Source: FEN-1073 sp963780865 (lineage in GTDB: Bacteria; Chloroflexota; Anaerolineae; Anaerolineales; RBG-16-64-43). Taken from it: a DNA stretch of 64,000 nt. This document shows, piece after piece, positions 1-8,573 of this stretch; positions within the stretch are counted from its first letter, which is position 1, and each line of letters opens with the position of its first letter. The position numbers and the translations under genes are program-made. The stretch covers positions 1-64,000 of the forward strand of contig CAWADT010000020.1 of the NCBI GenBank assembly GCA_963780865.1, read 5' to 3'. The notes below the pieces were generated by a model that did not search any database, was not told the DNA's origin, and saw only the letters and a list, made by a program, of their open reading frames with translations.

Positions 1-1717
1 CCAGCAGCGACTTTTTCACCGAATAAGCTTCGGCGCTGCTTTCCAAAACCACCGCGCCGTTCACCCGGATTTTCGGCAGCACGTCGGCCAGATAGGACCG
101 CGCCAGGGCCTTCTTGCGATCGAGGACGTTGGCATCGCGCAGAATCAACCACGAGCAAATGATCCAAGCCGCCATATCCACCAAGTCGCTGGCGTAATAA
201 TCGATGACCGCGCGCTCCTGGCCTTTCAAATGATCGACGGCTTTCTGGTAAAGCTCGGTGGCTTCCGAAAGCTCCGCCGCCTCGCCCGCCAGGTCTTCCG
301 GAATCTTCATCAGCTTCCATTGCGCCAGAAGCGGATCGAGCGAATGGCCAAGCAGTTTGCCGATCGCGGCGACGATTTGCAGCTGGCTAGTGCCCTCGTA
401 GATGTTGGTCACGCGCACGTCGCGCACCAGCCGCTCGATGTTGAATTCGCGCATATAGCCCACGCCGCCGTGCACCTGCATGGAGACGTAGCAGACCCGA
501 TTGCCCATCTCCGTGCAATAATATTTTGCGATCGGCGTGAGCGTCTCGGCCATGAGGGCCGCCTGCTTCTGGCGGACACGCGAGTAGTCGTCGTCCACCG
601 TTTTCTCGCCCACTGCGGACGCGTGTTCGAAGGCTTTCAACAAATCCACCCAGGTGCCGGTCTCGGCCAGGAGCGTCCGCGCGGCCTCGATTTCGCCGCG
701 CATCGTGACGAGCATGCGCGCTACTGGGACAATCTCGCGGATCGGCTTGCCGAACTGGATCCGCTCGCGGGAATAGCGGTCCGCCTCGCGGTAGGCCGCC
801 TCGGCGATGCCCAGCGCCTGGGCCGCCACCGCCAGCCGCGCGCCGTTCATCAGCGCCATGGAATACCGCAGCAGCCCGAAGCGCCGCTTGCCGATGAGCT
901 CCGCGGGGGTGTTGGTGTATTGCAGTTCGCAGGTGGGGGAAGCGTGCAGCCCCAGCTTGTTTTCCAGCCGGCGGATTTTCACCGTCTCGTCGCGCTCCAC
1001 CAGAAACAGCGAAAGACCGCGCCCGTCGCTGGAGCCTTCCTCGCTGCGCGCCAGCACCAGCGAGACGTCCGCGTTGCCGTTGGTGATAAAGCGTTTGACG
1101 CCCGTCAGGCGCCAAATCTTCGCCGCCTCGTCGTACACGGCCCGGGTCTGCACCGCGCCCAGGTCCGAGCCCGCGTCGGCTTCGGTGAGGATCATCGCTC
1201 CGCTAACCTCGCCGCGCGCAAATTTCGGCAGCACGCGTTGTTTGGCTTCCTCGCCGCCGAATTCCTCGATCGAAGAGGCGATCTCCTGCAGCCCGAAGAC
1301 GGTCATCAGCCCGCTTTCGGCGCGCGAGACGATTTCCACCATCATCTGGTAGACCGATTCCGGCAGGTTGAGCCCGCCGTACTTTCGCGAGAGCATGCAG
1401 CCGAACAGTCCGGCCTGGCGCAGGGCGAGGATCGCGTCGCGCGTGGGCGCGGTGTATTCCACCTCGCCGTCCACCAGATGCACGCCCTCCTCGTCGGCTT
1501 CGGCGGCGCGCGGCGCCACCCGCGTGGCGCAAATCTCCCCCAGCACGTCGAGCACCGTGCGGTAGTTGTCCGCCGCGTCCTGGTAGTTGCGCGGCGCGGT
1601 CGGATACTGCGCGGCTTCGGCGTATCCCTTTTCCTTGAGCTCCAGCACCTCGCGCAAATCCAATTGGGCGAGGCGGAATTGCAGATCGGGATTATCCAGG
1701 AAAAAGTTTTCGGTCAT
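1..1717 (-). CDS. acyl-CoA dehydrogenase, 3' end outside window
   Basis: FAD-dependent acyl-CoA dehydrogenase that would oxidise an acyl-CoA to the enoyl-CoA and pass electrons to the ETF encoded just upstream. The frame is open from the ATG at 1717 (MTENFFLDNPDLQFRLAQLD) to base 1, 572 codons, so the C-terminus is missing. The motif MILTEADAGSDL (FAD/substrate region) and NIYEGTSQLQ near residue 440, where the YEGT glutamate is the catalytic base in many members, are visible. About 130 residues follow YEGT, which fits the long-form subfamily of about 600 aa with an extra helical C-terminal domain. It starts 14 bases after the etfA stop and is the last gene of an etfB-etfA-acd run. Substrate chain length cannot be read from sequence. 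Confidence 0.93.
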   Translation of the reverse strand, partial: MTENFFLDNPDLQFRLAQLDLREVLELKEKGYAEAAQYPTAPRNYQDAADNYRTVLDVLGEICATRVAPRAAEADEEGVHLVDGEVEYTAPTRDAILALRQAGLFGCMLSRKYGGLNLPESVYQMMVEIVSRAESGLMTVFGLQEIASSIEEFGGEEAKQRVLPKFARGEVSGAMILTEADAGSDLGAVQTRAVYDEAAKIWRLTGVKRFITNGNADVSLVLARSEEGSSDGRGLSLFLVERDETVKIRRLENKLGLHASPTCELQYTNTPAELIGKRRFGLLRYSMALMNGARLAVAAQALGIAEAAYREADRYSRERIQFGKPIREIVPVARMLVTMRGEIEAARTLLAETGTWVDLLKAFEHASAVGEKTVDDDYSRVRQKQAALMAETLTPIAKYYCTEMGNRVCYVSMQVHGGVGYMREFNIERLVRDVRVTNIYEGTSQLQIVAAIGKLLGHSLDPLLAQWKLMKIPEDLAGEAAELSEATELYQKAVDHLKGQERAVIDYYASDLVDMAAWIICSWLILRDANVLDRKKALARSYLADVLPKIRVNGAVVLESSAEAYSVKKSLL

Positions 1718-1730
1718 GGTCGGTTTTCCA

Positions 1731-2753
1731 TCATTTGGATTTTTCGCGGAGGGATTGGATGATCAGCGGCAGCACCTCGCCCAGGTCGCCGACGATCTTG
1801 TAGTTGGCGATCTGAAAGATGGGCGCGTTCGGGTCGGTGTTGATCGCAATGATTTTCGAGGATTGGTCCATGCCGGCGCGGTGCTGGATGGCGCCTGAAA
1901 TCCCCGCGGCGATGTACAGCCGCGGACGGACGGTGGTTCCGGTCTGGCCGATTTGATGCTCGCGCGAGATCAATCCGGCGTCGACCGCGGCGCGCGAGGC
2001 GCCCACTTCCCCGCCAAGCAGGTTGGCCAGATCGCGCAGCAGGTCGAAATCCTCCGCGCTCGCGGCGCCCGCGCCGCCCGAGACAATCACCGGCGCGTCT
2101 TTGAGCCGGACGGTGGACGGCCGCATCGAGCGGCTGAGCACCGTCAGCGCCAGGTCGCCCTTTTCGAAGACGGGTTTAATCTCCTCGACGACGCCTTTGC
2201 GCGCGGAATCAGCGGCGGCTTTGCGCATCACGCCCTCGCGCACGGTGGCCATTTGCGGCCGCGTATGCGGGTTGACGATCGTGGCGATCAGGTTCCCGCC
2301 GAACGCCGGCCGGATCTGGAAGAGCAGGTTGGGGTAGGTTTTATTTTCCTTCCTGACGGTGTATTCGCCGATCTGCAAATCGGTGCAATCGGCGGTCAGC
2401 CCGCAGCGCAAGGCGCTGGCCACCCGCGGCGCGAGGTCGCGGCCGCTCGCCGTCGCCCCGATCAGGAAGATTTCGGGTTTGCGGGCGCGGGCTTCGTTGA
2501 TGGCGACGCGCGCGTAGGGCAGCGTCCGGTACATTTCCAATTCCGGATGATCGGCCAGCAGCACGCGGTCCGCGCCGGATTGGATGGCGAGCTGTGCCAG
2601 ATCCTTCACCTGATGGCCAAGCAGCAGGCCGGTCACTTCGCCGCCCAGCGCGCCGGCGAGCTCGCGCGCCTTGCCCAGCAGCTCCAGACCGACGTCGGCA
2701 AGTTTTCCTTCGCTTTGTTCGAGGTAAACCCACAGGCTGGATTTTTCAGTCAT
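1731..2753 (-). CDS. etfA: electron transfer flavoprotein alpha subunit
   Basis: Large subunit of the FAD-containing ETF heterodimer, which takes electrons from acyl-CoA dehydrogenases. It has 340 aa, the normal length. The C-terminal FAD domain is clear: residues about 255-335 contain GASRAAVDAGLI, the QIGQTGTTVRPRLYIAAGIS stretch, QHRAGM, and SKIIAINTDPNAPIF. The ATG at 2753 follows the etfB stop by 7 bases with GAGG in front of it. Context (etfB before, acyl-CoA dehydrogenase after) supports beta-oxidation or amino-acid catabolism rather than nitrogen fixation. Confidence 0.97.
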   Translation of the reverse strand: MTEKSSLWVYLEQSEGKLADVGLELLGKARELAGALGGEVTGLLLGHQVKDLAQLAIQSGADRVLLADHPELEMYRTLPYARVAINEARARKPEIFLIGATASGRDLAPRVASALRCGLTADCTDLQIGEYTVRKENKTYPNLLFQIRPAFGGNLIATIVNPHTRPQMATVREGVMRKAAADSARKGVVEEIKPVFEKGDLALTVLSRSMRPSTVRLKDAPVIVSGGAGAASAEDFDLLRDLANLLGGEVGASRAAVDAGLISREHQIGQTGTTVRPRLYIAAGISGAIQHRAGMDQSSKIIAINTDPNAPIFQIANYKIVGDLGEVLPLIIQSLREKSK

Positions 2754-2760
2754 GGCCGCC

Positions 2761-3666
2761 TCATTCGACGATGTATTCTTGCACGAGTTCTGCGATCATC
2801 GCCGCGATCCCTTCCCGGGTGGGGGCGATGGTTTTGCTGGCGGTCGATTCCAGCACGACGAAATTCACTTTGTGCACCTGCGTGGGCGATCCGGCCAGAC
2901 CGATCTTTTCCTCTTCCACGCCGATCTCGGCCGCGGTCCAAACCGGGATGATCTGGCCGCGCGCGGCGAGAAACGACTGTAGTTCGGCTTCCGTTTTAAA
3001 TTCCGGCCAGCGCGCGAGCAGCGCGGGGAGCTCCAGGGGCGTCGCGGCCAGCTTGTACTGGATCCGCCGCCGGGCGGAGGGCGGCCGGGGCGTGTTGGCC
3101 GAAGCCACCACCGTGATCAGGCAGGGGAGCGCGCAGCGCACGATCTCGGTTCCGCCTTCGAGCGCCCGCTGGGCGGTGATCTCGCCGTCCTTCAGGTTCA
3201 AAATCGATTCGGCGTAGGTGATTTGCGGGATGCCGAGTTTCTCGGCCACCTGCGGCCCGACCTGCGCCGTATCGCCGTCGATGGCCTGCCGCCCGCAGAA
3301 CACAAGATCGAACGGGCCGTTTTTTTCCACGGCGCATTTGAGCGTGTAAGAAGTGGCCAGCGTGTCGGCGCCCGCGAATTTCCGGTCGGTGAGCAGGATT
3401 GCGCGATCGGCGCCGCGGAAGAGCGAATTGCGCAGGATGTCGGCGGCCTTGGGCGGGCCCATGGTGATCACCGTCACCGTCCCGCCGTGCCGCTCGTGGA
3501 CCTGCAGCGCCATCTCCAGCGCGTTAAGATCTTCCGGATTGAAGATCGCCGAAAGCGCGCTGCGGTTCATCGTTCCGTCCTTGGTCATCACCTCGCCGGT
3601 GACGTGGTGCGTATCGGGCACCTGCTTGATCAGGACCACGGAGCGGATGTCGTGGATCTCGGTCAT
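2761..3666 (-). CDS. etfB: electron transfer flavoprotein beta subunit
   Basis: Small ETF subunit, 301 aa from the ATG at 3666 (MTEIHDIRSVVLIKQVPDTH). A longer reading to 3780 exists but its extra 38 residues lie inside the upstream glycosylase gene and are not ETF-like. Family signatures include VLIKQVPDT at the N-terminus, MNRSALSAIFNPEDLNALEM, and CGRQAIDGDTAQVGPQ around residue 120. Its ATG overlaps the TGA of the preceding glycosylase as ATGA (3663-3666), so translation of two functionally unrelated genes is probably coupled. Confidence 0.96.
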   Translation of the reverse strand: MTEIHDIRSVVLIKQVPDTHHVTGEVMTKDGTMNRSALSAIFNPEDLNALEMALQVHERHGGTVTVITMGPPKAADILRNSLFRGADRAILLTDRKFAGADTLATSYTLKCAVEKNGPFDLVFCGRQAIDGDTAQVGPQVAEKLGIPQITYAESILNLKDGEITAQRALEGGTEIVRCALPCLITVVASANTPRPPSARRRIQYKLAATPLELPALLARWPEFKTEAELQSFLAARGQIIPVWTAAEIGVEEEKIGLAGSPTQVHKVNFVVLESTASKTIAPTREGIAAMIAELVQEYIVE

Positions 3667-4352
3667 TCTCTCCTCCGATTGCCGCCCGGCGCGAGCCGGT
3701 CGGTCTGTTCTTTTAATATTCGTTCGATCGCTTGAAACGCATCTGGCGTAGCGCGGAACCTCCAGGGGATGCTCTTCCACGGTTCCGGCACGGTATATAA
3801 CCCCACTCGCGGGCCGATGGTCACGCCGACTTTCGGGATGCGAAAAGCCCGCTCAAGGTACAGTTGGGAGTTTATTTCACAAAGATCGTGTCCGTTCCAA
3901 CGGCTGTCGAGTCGCAGCGCCTGACAAAGCATCGCGGGGCCGAGCGCGATCGGTTCGCGGCCGCCGCGCCGGCGCCGCATCGTCTCCCGGCCCTCGGCCG
4001 GAATCATAGCACGAACGAGCACGGCTGCGGGAAAACCCTCCGCCTCGGTGACGATATTCAACATCCAGTGCATCCCGTAGGTGAAGTAGACATAAGCCCG
4101 GCACGCCGGCCCGAACATCACAGCGTTGCGCGGGGTGAGTCCGCCGCGGCTGGCGTGGCAGCCGAGGTCGTCCCGCCCGATGTAGGCTTCGGTTTCGACG
4201 ATGATGCCGGATAGCCTGCGGCCGCGTTCGATTTTAACCAATCGCGCGCCAAGCAGCCGGCGGGCGACGGACAGGGTGGAGTGGGAAAAGAAGGATCGGG
4301 GAATGCGGGGGGAGAGCCCCGGCGCCGGGGAATTGGTCCGAAAAATCCTCAC
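3663..4352 (-). CDS. 3-methyladenine DNA glycosylase (AAG/MPG family)
   Basis: Base-excision repair glycosylase of the AAG/Mpg family that removes alkylated purines. The reading frame gives RRLLGARLVKIERG, IIVETEAYIGRDDLGCHAS with the catalytic Glu in VETEAY, and YVYFTYGMHWMLNIV, all diagnostic. I place the start at a GTG (4352, VRIFRTNSPAPG), nine bases after the epimerase stop, giving 229 aa; family members are about 200 aa. The ribosome-binding site is weak, so the start is uncertain. The open frame continues upstream to 5348, but that part only shadows the epimerase gene. It ends inside the etfB start codon. Confidence 0.88.
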   Translation of the reverse strand: MRIFRTNSPAPGLSPRIPRSFFSHSTLSVARRLLGARLVKIERGRRLSGIIVETEAYIGRDDLGCHASRGGLTPRNAVMFGPACRAYVYFTYGMHWMLNIVTEAEGFPAAVLVRAMIPAEGRETMRRRRGGREPIALGPAMLCQALRLDSRWNGHDLCEINSQLYLERAFRIPKVGVTIGPRVGLYTVPEPWKSIPWRFRATPDAFQAIERILKEQTDRLAPGGNRRRE

Positions 4353-4360
4353 AGGGACGG

Positions 4361-5296
4361 TCAGGGAACGGGGACGGTTTGATAACGCGGATCGCGTTCG
4401 TAGGTAAGCCGCAATCCTTCGGCGAGTGAAGTCTTGGGTCGGTATCCCAGCAGGTCCCGCGCCAGGGTGATATCGGCGCACATGTGCGAGACGCCGCCTT
4501 CCTCGTACGGGGTTTTGAGCACTTCGCCCTGCCTGATCAGACGGATGATCTGGTCGGCCAGCGAAAGCACGGTGGTTTCCATCCCGCTGCCGACGTTGAT
4601 GATCTTGCGGTCCACGCTGGGCGCCGTGGCCGCGGCGGCCATGCACTCGACGGCGTCGTCGATGTAGACGTAGTCGCGCGTCTGATTCCCGCCGTTGTGG
4701 ACGACAAGCGATCCGCCTCCGGCGGCCTGCCGCAAGAACCGCGCGACCACCGGCGCATGCGCAGCCGGTAGCGGCTGGCCAGGCCCGTAGGCGTTGAATA
4801 CGCGCAGGATCACCGTCTCGATCCCCCACAACGCGCCGATGGTGCGGACGTAATATTCCGCCGAAAGTTTCGACACGGCGTAAGGGGATCCGGGATTGGG
4901 GGTGGCGCTTTCCGCCACCGGCTGCGCCTGCTGCTCGCCGTAGACTGCGCCGGAGGAGACAAACACCACCCGGCGGACGCCCACGTCGCGCATGGCTTCC
5001 ATCATGCTTACCGTCCCGCCGACGTTCACCAGGTTGTACTCGCGCGGGTAGAGGACCGACTCCTGCACCGAGACGCGCGCCGCCAGGTGGTAGACGCATT
5101 CGACGTCCTGGAGCAGAGTCCAAAGTTTGGGGCGGTCCTGCACGTCGCCGCGGGTGAATAGCACCGAGGGATTCAACCGGGCCGGGTCGCCGGTCGATAA
5201 ATCGTCCAACCCGCGCACCTGGTGCCCGGCCTTTACCAATGTATTGGCAAGCGTGGAGCCTAAAAATCCGGCTGCGCCCGTGACAAGAAAATTCAA
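4361..5296 (-). CDS. NAD-dependent epimerase/dehydratase (UDP-glucose 4-epimerase type)
   Basis: Extended short-chain dehydrogenase acting on a nucleotide sugar, 311 aa. The N-terminal Rossmann motif is GAAGFLGSTLANTLVKAGH, followed by DDLSTG, YHLAARVSV, and the catalytic Ser with YxxxK (SSGAVYGE; SPYAVSKLSAEYY). The C-terminal half has RVFNAYGPGQ and DYVYIDDAVECM, typical of GalE-like epimerases. Exact substrate is not determinable. It heads the minus-strand run that continues into the glycosylase, ETF and dehydrogenase genes, and could feed sugars to the polysaccharide locus at 26-41 kb. Confidence 0.93.
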   Translation of the reverse strand: MNFLVTGAAGFLGSTLANTLVKAGHQVRGLDDLSTGDPARLNPSVLFTRGDVQDRPKLWTLLQDVECVYHLAARVSVQESVLYPREYNLVNVGGTVSMMEAMRDVGVRRVVFVSSGAVYGEQQAQPVAESATPNPGSPYAVSKLSAEYYVRTIGALWGIETVILRVFNAYGPGQPLPAAHAPVVARFLRQAAGGGSLVVHNGGNQTRDYVYIDDAVECMAAAATAPSVDRKIINVGSGMETTVLSLADQIIRLIRQGEVLKTPYEEGGVSHMCADITLARDLLGYRPKTSLAEGLRLTYERDPRYQTVPVP

Positions 5297-5563
5297 ATCG
5301 GTCTCCCGAACAAAAGTGCGGGTGTCTATCGTGCACCCCGCACTTCATGTCGACAAATTATAGCATGCTGAAAAATTGCTCTTCCCGACGGTTGACCTAC
5401 GATAGGATTACGTTTAAAGCGGAGAATATTGGCTGTTTTTAGCGGGAAATTATACACAACTGGTACGCGGATTTCGCAGAAAATACGGATTACACGGAAT
5501 GAGGAAAATTATGGGATTATTTCCTCGGAATCTGTTAAATCGGCGTAATCCGCGCATTAAGAA
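5297..5563. repeat. intergenic region with CGGATT/CACGG-type inverted repeat
   Basis: No gene seen. Bases about 5469-5557 are an imperfect inverted repeat: GCGGATTTCGCAG... and ATTACACGGAA on one side answer ...GGCGTAATCCGCGC on the other. The same CACGGA/ACCGA vocabulary recurs at 11411-11570, 43998-44040 and 59713-59885, so this is a dispersed intergenic family. Confidence 0.5.
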
Positions 5564-6337
5564 TTAAATCGAGCCACATTCCGGACATCGAGGATTTTTC
5601 CGAACCAGGATTTCCTCAAATTTTCCAGCCAATCCATCGAATATCAAAAGGCGGCCGATCAAGGGCACGCCGGCTCCAAGCAGGATTTTCAGCGCCTCTA
5701 AAGCTTCCAGCGTGCCGATCATGCCCGGCACCGGTCCAAGAACTCCCGCTTCCTTCGGCGATTCGAGTAAATCGGAATCCGGCAGGTCGGGAAAAACGCA
5801 GCGGTAGCACGGCCCGCGCTGCGCGTCGAATACACTGATCTGTCCTTCGAAACGCAGCGCGCTTCCAAACACCATCGGTTTTTGCTGCCGGATGCAGACG
5901 CGGTTGATTATTTTACGCGCGGCGAGGTTGTCGGTGGCGTCGATCAGAATTTGAAAGGGGCGGGCCAGCGCCTCGGCGTTCGCGGCCGATAACGATTCCG
6001 GAAAGGTGTCGATCTGCATCTGCGGAGCCAGATCTTCCAACCTCCGGCGGGCGCTTTCCGTTTTTTGATGCCCCAAGGTCGAAGTTCCGTGGATCACCTG
6101 CCGGTTCAGGTTGTCCATCTCCACTTTGTCCGGGTCGATGATGCCGAGGCGGCCGACCCCGGCTGCGGCAAGATACAGGAGCGCCGAAGATCCCAAGCCC
6201 CCGGCGCCGACGACGAGCACGCTCGCCCGTTTAAGCCGGGCTTGTCCTTCCGCCCCGATCTCCGGCATGCGTATCTGCCGCGCAAAGCGGCGGCGGTCCT
6301 CGTCGGTAAGATCTTGGTTTGCAATTTTGATATCCAT
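5564..6337 (-). CDS. HesA/MoeB/ThiF family adenylyltransferase
   Basis: E1-like enzyme that adenylates the C-terminus of a ubiquitin-fold sulfur carrier such as MoaD or ThiS. The ATP-binding stretch ASVLVVGAGGLGSSALLYLA is followed by IIDPDKVEMDNLNRQVIHG. A catalytic-arginine-type N-terminus (RRRFARQIRMPEIG) and two zinc cysteine pairs (CYRC near residue 180 and CPEC at the C-terminus) are present. From the ATG at 6337 it is 257 aa, with no rhodanese domain. An upstream in-frame ATG at 6379 is possible. No moaD or thiS neighbour is visible, so the partner (molybdopterin, thiamine or another pathway) is open. Confidence 0.9.
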   Translation of the reverse strand: MDIKIANQDLTDEDRRRFARQIRMPEIGAEGQARLKRASVLVVGAGGLGSSALLYLAAAGVGRLGIIDPDKVEMDNLNRQVIHGTSTLGHQKTESARRRLEDLAPQMQIDTFPESLSAANAEALARPFQILIDATDNLAARKIINRVCIRQQKPMVFGSALRFEGQISVFDAQRGPCYRCVFPDLPDSDLLESPKEAGVLGPVPGMIGTLEALEALKILLGAGVPLIGRLLIFDGLAGKFEEILVRKNPRCPECGSI

Positions 6338-6773
6338 TTGTGAAGGAATCCTTGTCTTGAGGACCTTAAAGGTCTCCAAGAACTCTTAGGATCTGGGATA
6401 ATTGCACAATGATGATCGATTGGGATCTCTTCCTTATTACTTGAAACCTCTTAACAAGTCTGTTCGTCGGGGGGATAAATCCCCCGACGATTAACAGCGC
6501 CGGTCCCCGCTTCCCTCGCTTCGCAAGGGCAGGCGCAAGGGCAAGCGCGAGGGCAGCCCGCCCCGGCGGGGTAGGCCGGGGGCGCAGGGATAAAATAAAT
6601 CCGGCTATAGCCCGGCTTTACGCCGGGCGGCTCCCCCGCGGTTTTTGCGGGGCTGTTGAATGTTCGGAGCGCCCCTGGCCCGCAAGGCAGAGCCGCGGCG
6701 GGCCGTCCCGCGCTCCTCGCGGGATTAGCTCTGGACGAACGCGATTTTCAGAAGTTCGTACTTACTCTTCTCT
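6338..6773. repeat. GC-rich repeat cluster (ATTAACAGC family, with nested insert)
   Basis: No gene seen. It contains a hairpin GGGGGATAAATCCCCC (about 6473-6486), the link ATTAACAGC (6490-6498), then a GC-rich arm and a roughly 52-base block (about 6505-6556) that is the reverse complement, with transitions only by eye, of the 56-base inserts at 21448 and 21772. Bases 6601-6660 add two more hairpins (AGCCCGGCTTTACGCCGGGC and CCCCGCGGTTTTTGCGGGG) ending in CTGTTGAAT. A cleaner copy of the host element is at 44112-44160. Confidence 0.55.
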
Positions 6774-7499
6774 TCACCCTTCCATATACATTTCTTCCGG
6801 TTCGGTTTTGGCCGCCTCAAGAATTTTATCCGCTACATATTCGGCGCTGTCGATCACCTGGCCGGGGCGGGCGGCGCCCGAACGCTGCCGTTCCCGCATT
6901 TGCATGTCGCCGACGGCGTGCTTCCCAAAGTCGGTTGCGGTCGTCCGCGGGAAGACGGTGATCACCCGGATGTTCTCGGCGGCGAGTTCGACCCTCGCCG
7001 TGGCCGAGAGCAGGTTAAGCGCCGCCTTCGTGGCCGCGTACGTTCCCAGCCCCGGCAGTTTCAGTTTGGAAACCATCGAACTGATGTTGAGGATCACGCC
7101 TCCGCCGCCCAGGCGCATCTTCGGCACCACCGCCTGGATGGCAAAGAGCGCGCCGTAGACGTTGAGTTCCATGATCAACCGGAAATGGGCGACGTCGATC
7201 GCGGCCACCGGCCCGGCCGCCGACTGCCCCGCATTGTTGATCAGAATGTCAATTCGTCCGAAATGATCGCACGCCTGGTCGACCATCCGCTGCACGGCGC
7301 CGCAATCGCGCATATCCGTCGGCAGGACGAGCACATCGCGTTTTTGCGACCGCAACTCGTCCGCCAACGCCTCGAGCTTCTCGCGGGAACGCGCCACCAG
7401 CGCAACCTTCGCGCCGGCCTCGGCGAAACACCGCGCGGCGGCCCGGCCGATCCCTTCCGACGCTCCCGTGATGATCGTCACCTTTCCGGATACATCCAT
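6774..7499 (-). CDS. SDR family oxidoreductase
   Basis: Classical short-chain dehydrogenase, 241 aa. It has the cofactor motif TGASEGIG (residues about 11-18), NNAG after residue 85, the catalytic Ser in LNISSM, and YAATK. The ATG at 7499 is chosen because AAAGGAGA lies seven bases ahead; a start at 7520 would lack one. Substrate is unknown; the closest-looking types are 3-oxoacyl-ACP-reductase-like or general alcohol dehydrogenases. It appears to be a single-gene unit. Confidence 0.93.
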   Translation of the reverse strand: MDVSGKVTIITGASEGIGRAAARCFAEAGAKVALVARSREKLEALADELRSQKRDVLVLPTDMRDCGAVQRMVDQACDHFGRIDILINNAGQSAAGPVAAIDVAHFRLIMELNVYGALFAIQAVVPKMRLGGGGVILNISSMVSKLKLPGLGTYAATKAALNLLSATARVELAAENIRVITVFPRTTATDFGKHAVGDMQMRERQRSGAARPGQVIDSAEYVADKILEAAKTEPEEMYMEG

Positions 7500-7590
7500 G
7501 GTTGATCTCCTTTTTCCCATCGAGTAAAAGAACGCCGGGTTGGATCCCTATCATTGAGACCCAATTGGTTCCGGGATCTGAAATCTATTG

Positions 7591-7625
7591 AAGCCCCTAA
7601 GGGTTTCTAAAACCCTTAGGGGCTT
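7591..7625. repeat. 16-bp perfect inverted repeat
   Basis: Arms 7591-7606 and 7610-7625 are perfectly complementary with a three-base loop (left arm AAGCCCCTAAGGGTTT). The surrounding 7500-7885 holds no gene that I can support. The palindrome has no T-run on either side, so it is better read as a dispersed palindrome than as a terminator. Confidence 0.8.
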
Positions 7626-7885
7626 AAGATTACTTTCCAAGACAACCCTTCTCCTGACACATCCGAAACAGTTCCCCCCAGGCTGTTTCGTTCCGCCACC
7701 TCGCAGCGAGGATGGAATTATCGGGTATGAATTGAATCCTTTCGCTCGATCCAGTTCATTCCCCGGTTGTCCATTTTCGAGAATGAGGGAAGGGCGCTGG
7801 AAGGAGTTATTGTAACAAACTGCCATTCGGTTTCAGGATTCCCTCTCTTCGGCTGTCCGCCCAATGTTGAAAATTCGGAAGGAAG

Positions 7886-7914
7886 TTGTCGATCGGCGCG
7901 TTTTCCCCTATACT
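7886..7914 (+). promoter_or_regulatory. sigma70-type promoter for pncC
   Basis: TTGTCG (7886-7891), 17-base spacer, TATACT (7909-7914), 19 bases upstream of the pncC start codon, with AAAGGAGG in between. Confidence 0.65.
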
Positions 7915-7933
7915 TCCAAAGGAGGCTGGCAGG

Positions 7934-8419
7934 ATGGACAAATCCCTCGAGGAAAGAATCGGCGAAGGGCTGCAGGAATTAAGCTTGACCCTGTCGGTCG
8001 CGGAATCCTGCACCGGCGGTTTGGTGGGCTCGCGGTTGACCGATGTCGCGGGCTCCTCGGCGTATTTCCTGGGCGGGATCATTGCCTATTCCAACGACGC
8101 AAAAGTGAAACTCCTTGGGGTCCGGCAGGGAACGCTCGCGGAGCACGGGGCGGTGAGCGAACTGGCGGCCCGCGAGATGGCCGAAGGCGTGCGTAAATGC
8201 TTAGGCGCCGATATCGGCCTGGCGGTCACCGGAATCGCCGGTCCGGGCGGCGCGACGAAAGACAAGCCGGTGGGATTCATGTGGATCGCTTTGTCTGGTG
8301 AAGGGAATACCCGGGCCCGGTCGATCCGGTTGCAGGGAGATCGGCTTCAGAATAAAGCCGGAGCCGCCGAGGCGGTGCTTGAGATGCTGAAGGGATATAT
8401 CGATTCGCTTTTACCGTGA
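7934..8419 (+). CDS. pncC: CinA-family nicotinamide-nucleotide amidase (PncC)
   Basis: Stand-alone CinA C-terminal domain, 161 aa, which deamidates nicotinamide mononucleotide in NAD recycling. The family signature LSVAESCTGGLVGSRLTDV and the later IIAYSNDAKVKLLGV, AVTGIAGPGGATKDKPVG are intact. The ATG at 7934 is preceded by AAAGGAGG at good spacing, which rules against the more upstream ATG at 7886. No N-terminal molybdopterin-like CinA domain is attached. Confidence 0.94.
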   Translation: MDKSLEERIGEGLQELSLTLSVAESCTGGLVGSRLTDVAGSSAYFLGGIIAYSNDAKVKLLGVRQGTLAEHGAVSELAAREMAEGVRKCLGADIGLAVTGIAGPGGATKDKPVGFMWIALSGEGNTRARSIRLQGDRLQNKAGAAEAVLEMLKGYIDSLLP

Positions 8420-8573
8420 TGAATTTCTCCGGCGCGAACGAAAACCGTTCGCGCGAGTTTACCGGATATGCGTAATTGGAACCACGGACGTGGGCAAATG
8501 ATTTCAAGGAACGGGGAGCTGGGGGAATAGAAAAATGAATCCCGCCGATTAAGTAAAGAGAAATGGAGGCAGA

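Noticed and set aside
4361..5348. N-terminal extension of the DNA glycosylase frame
   Set aside because: It overlaps the epimerase and reads as its shifted shadow; glycosylase homology begins after 4352.
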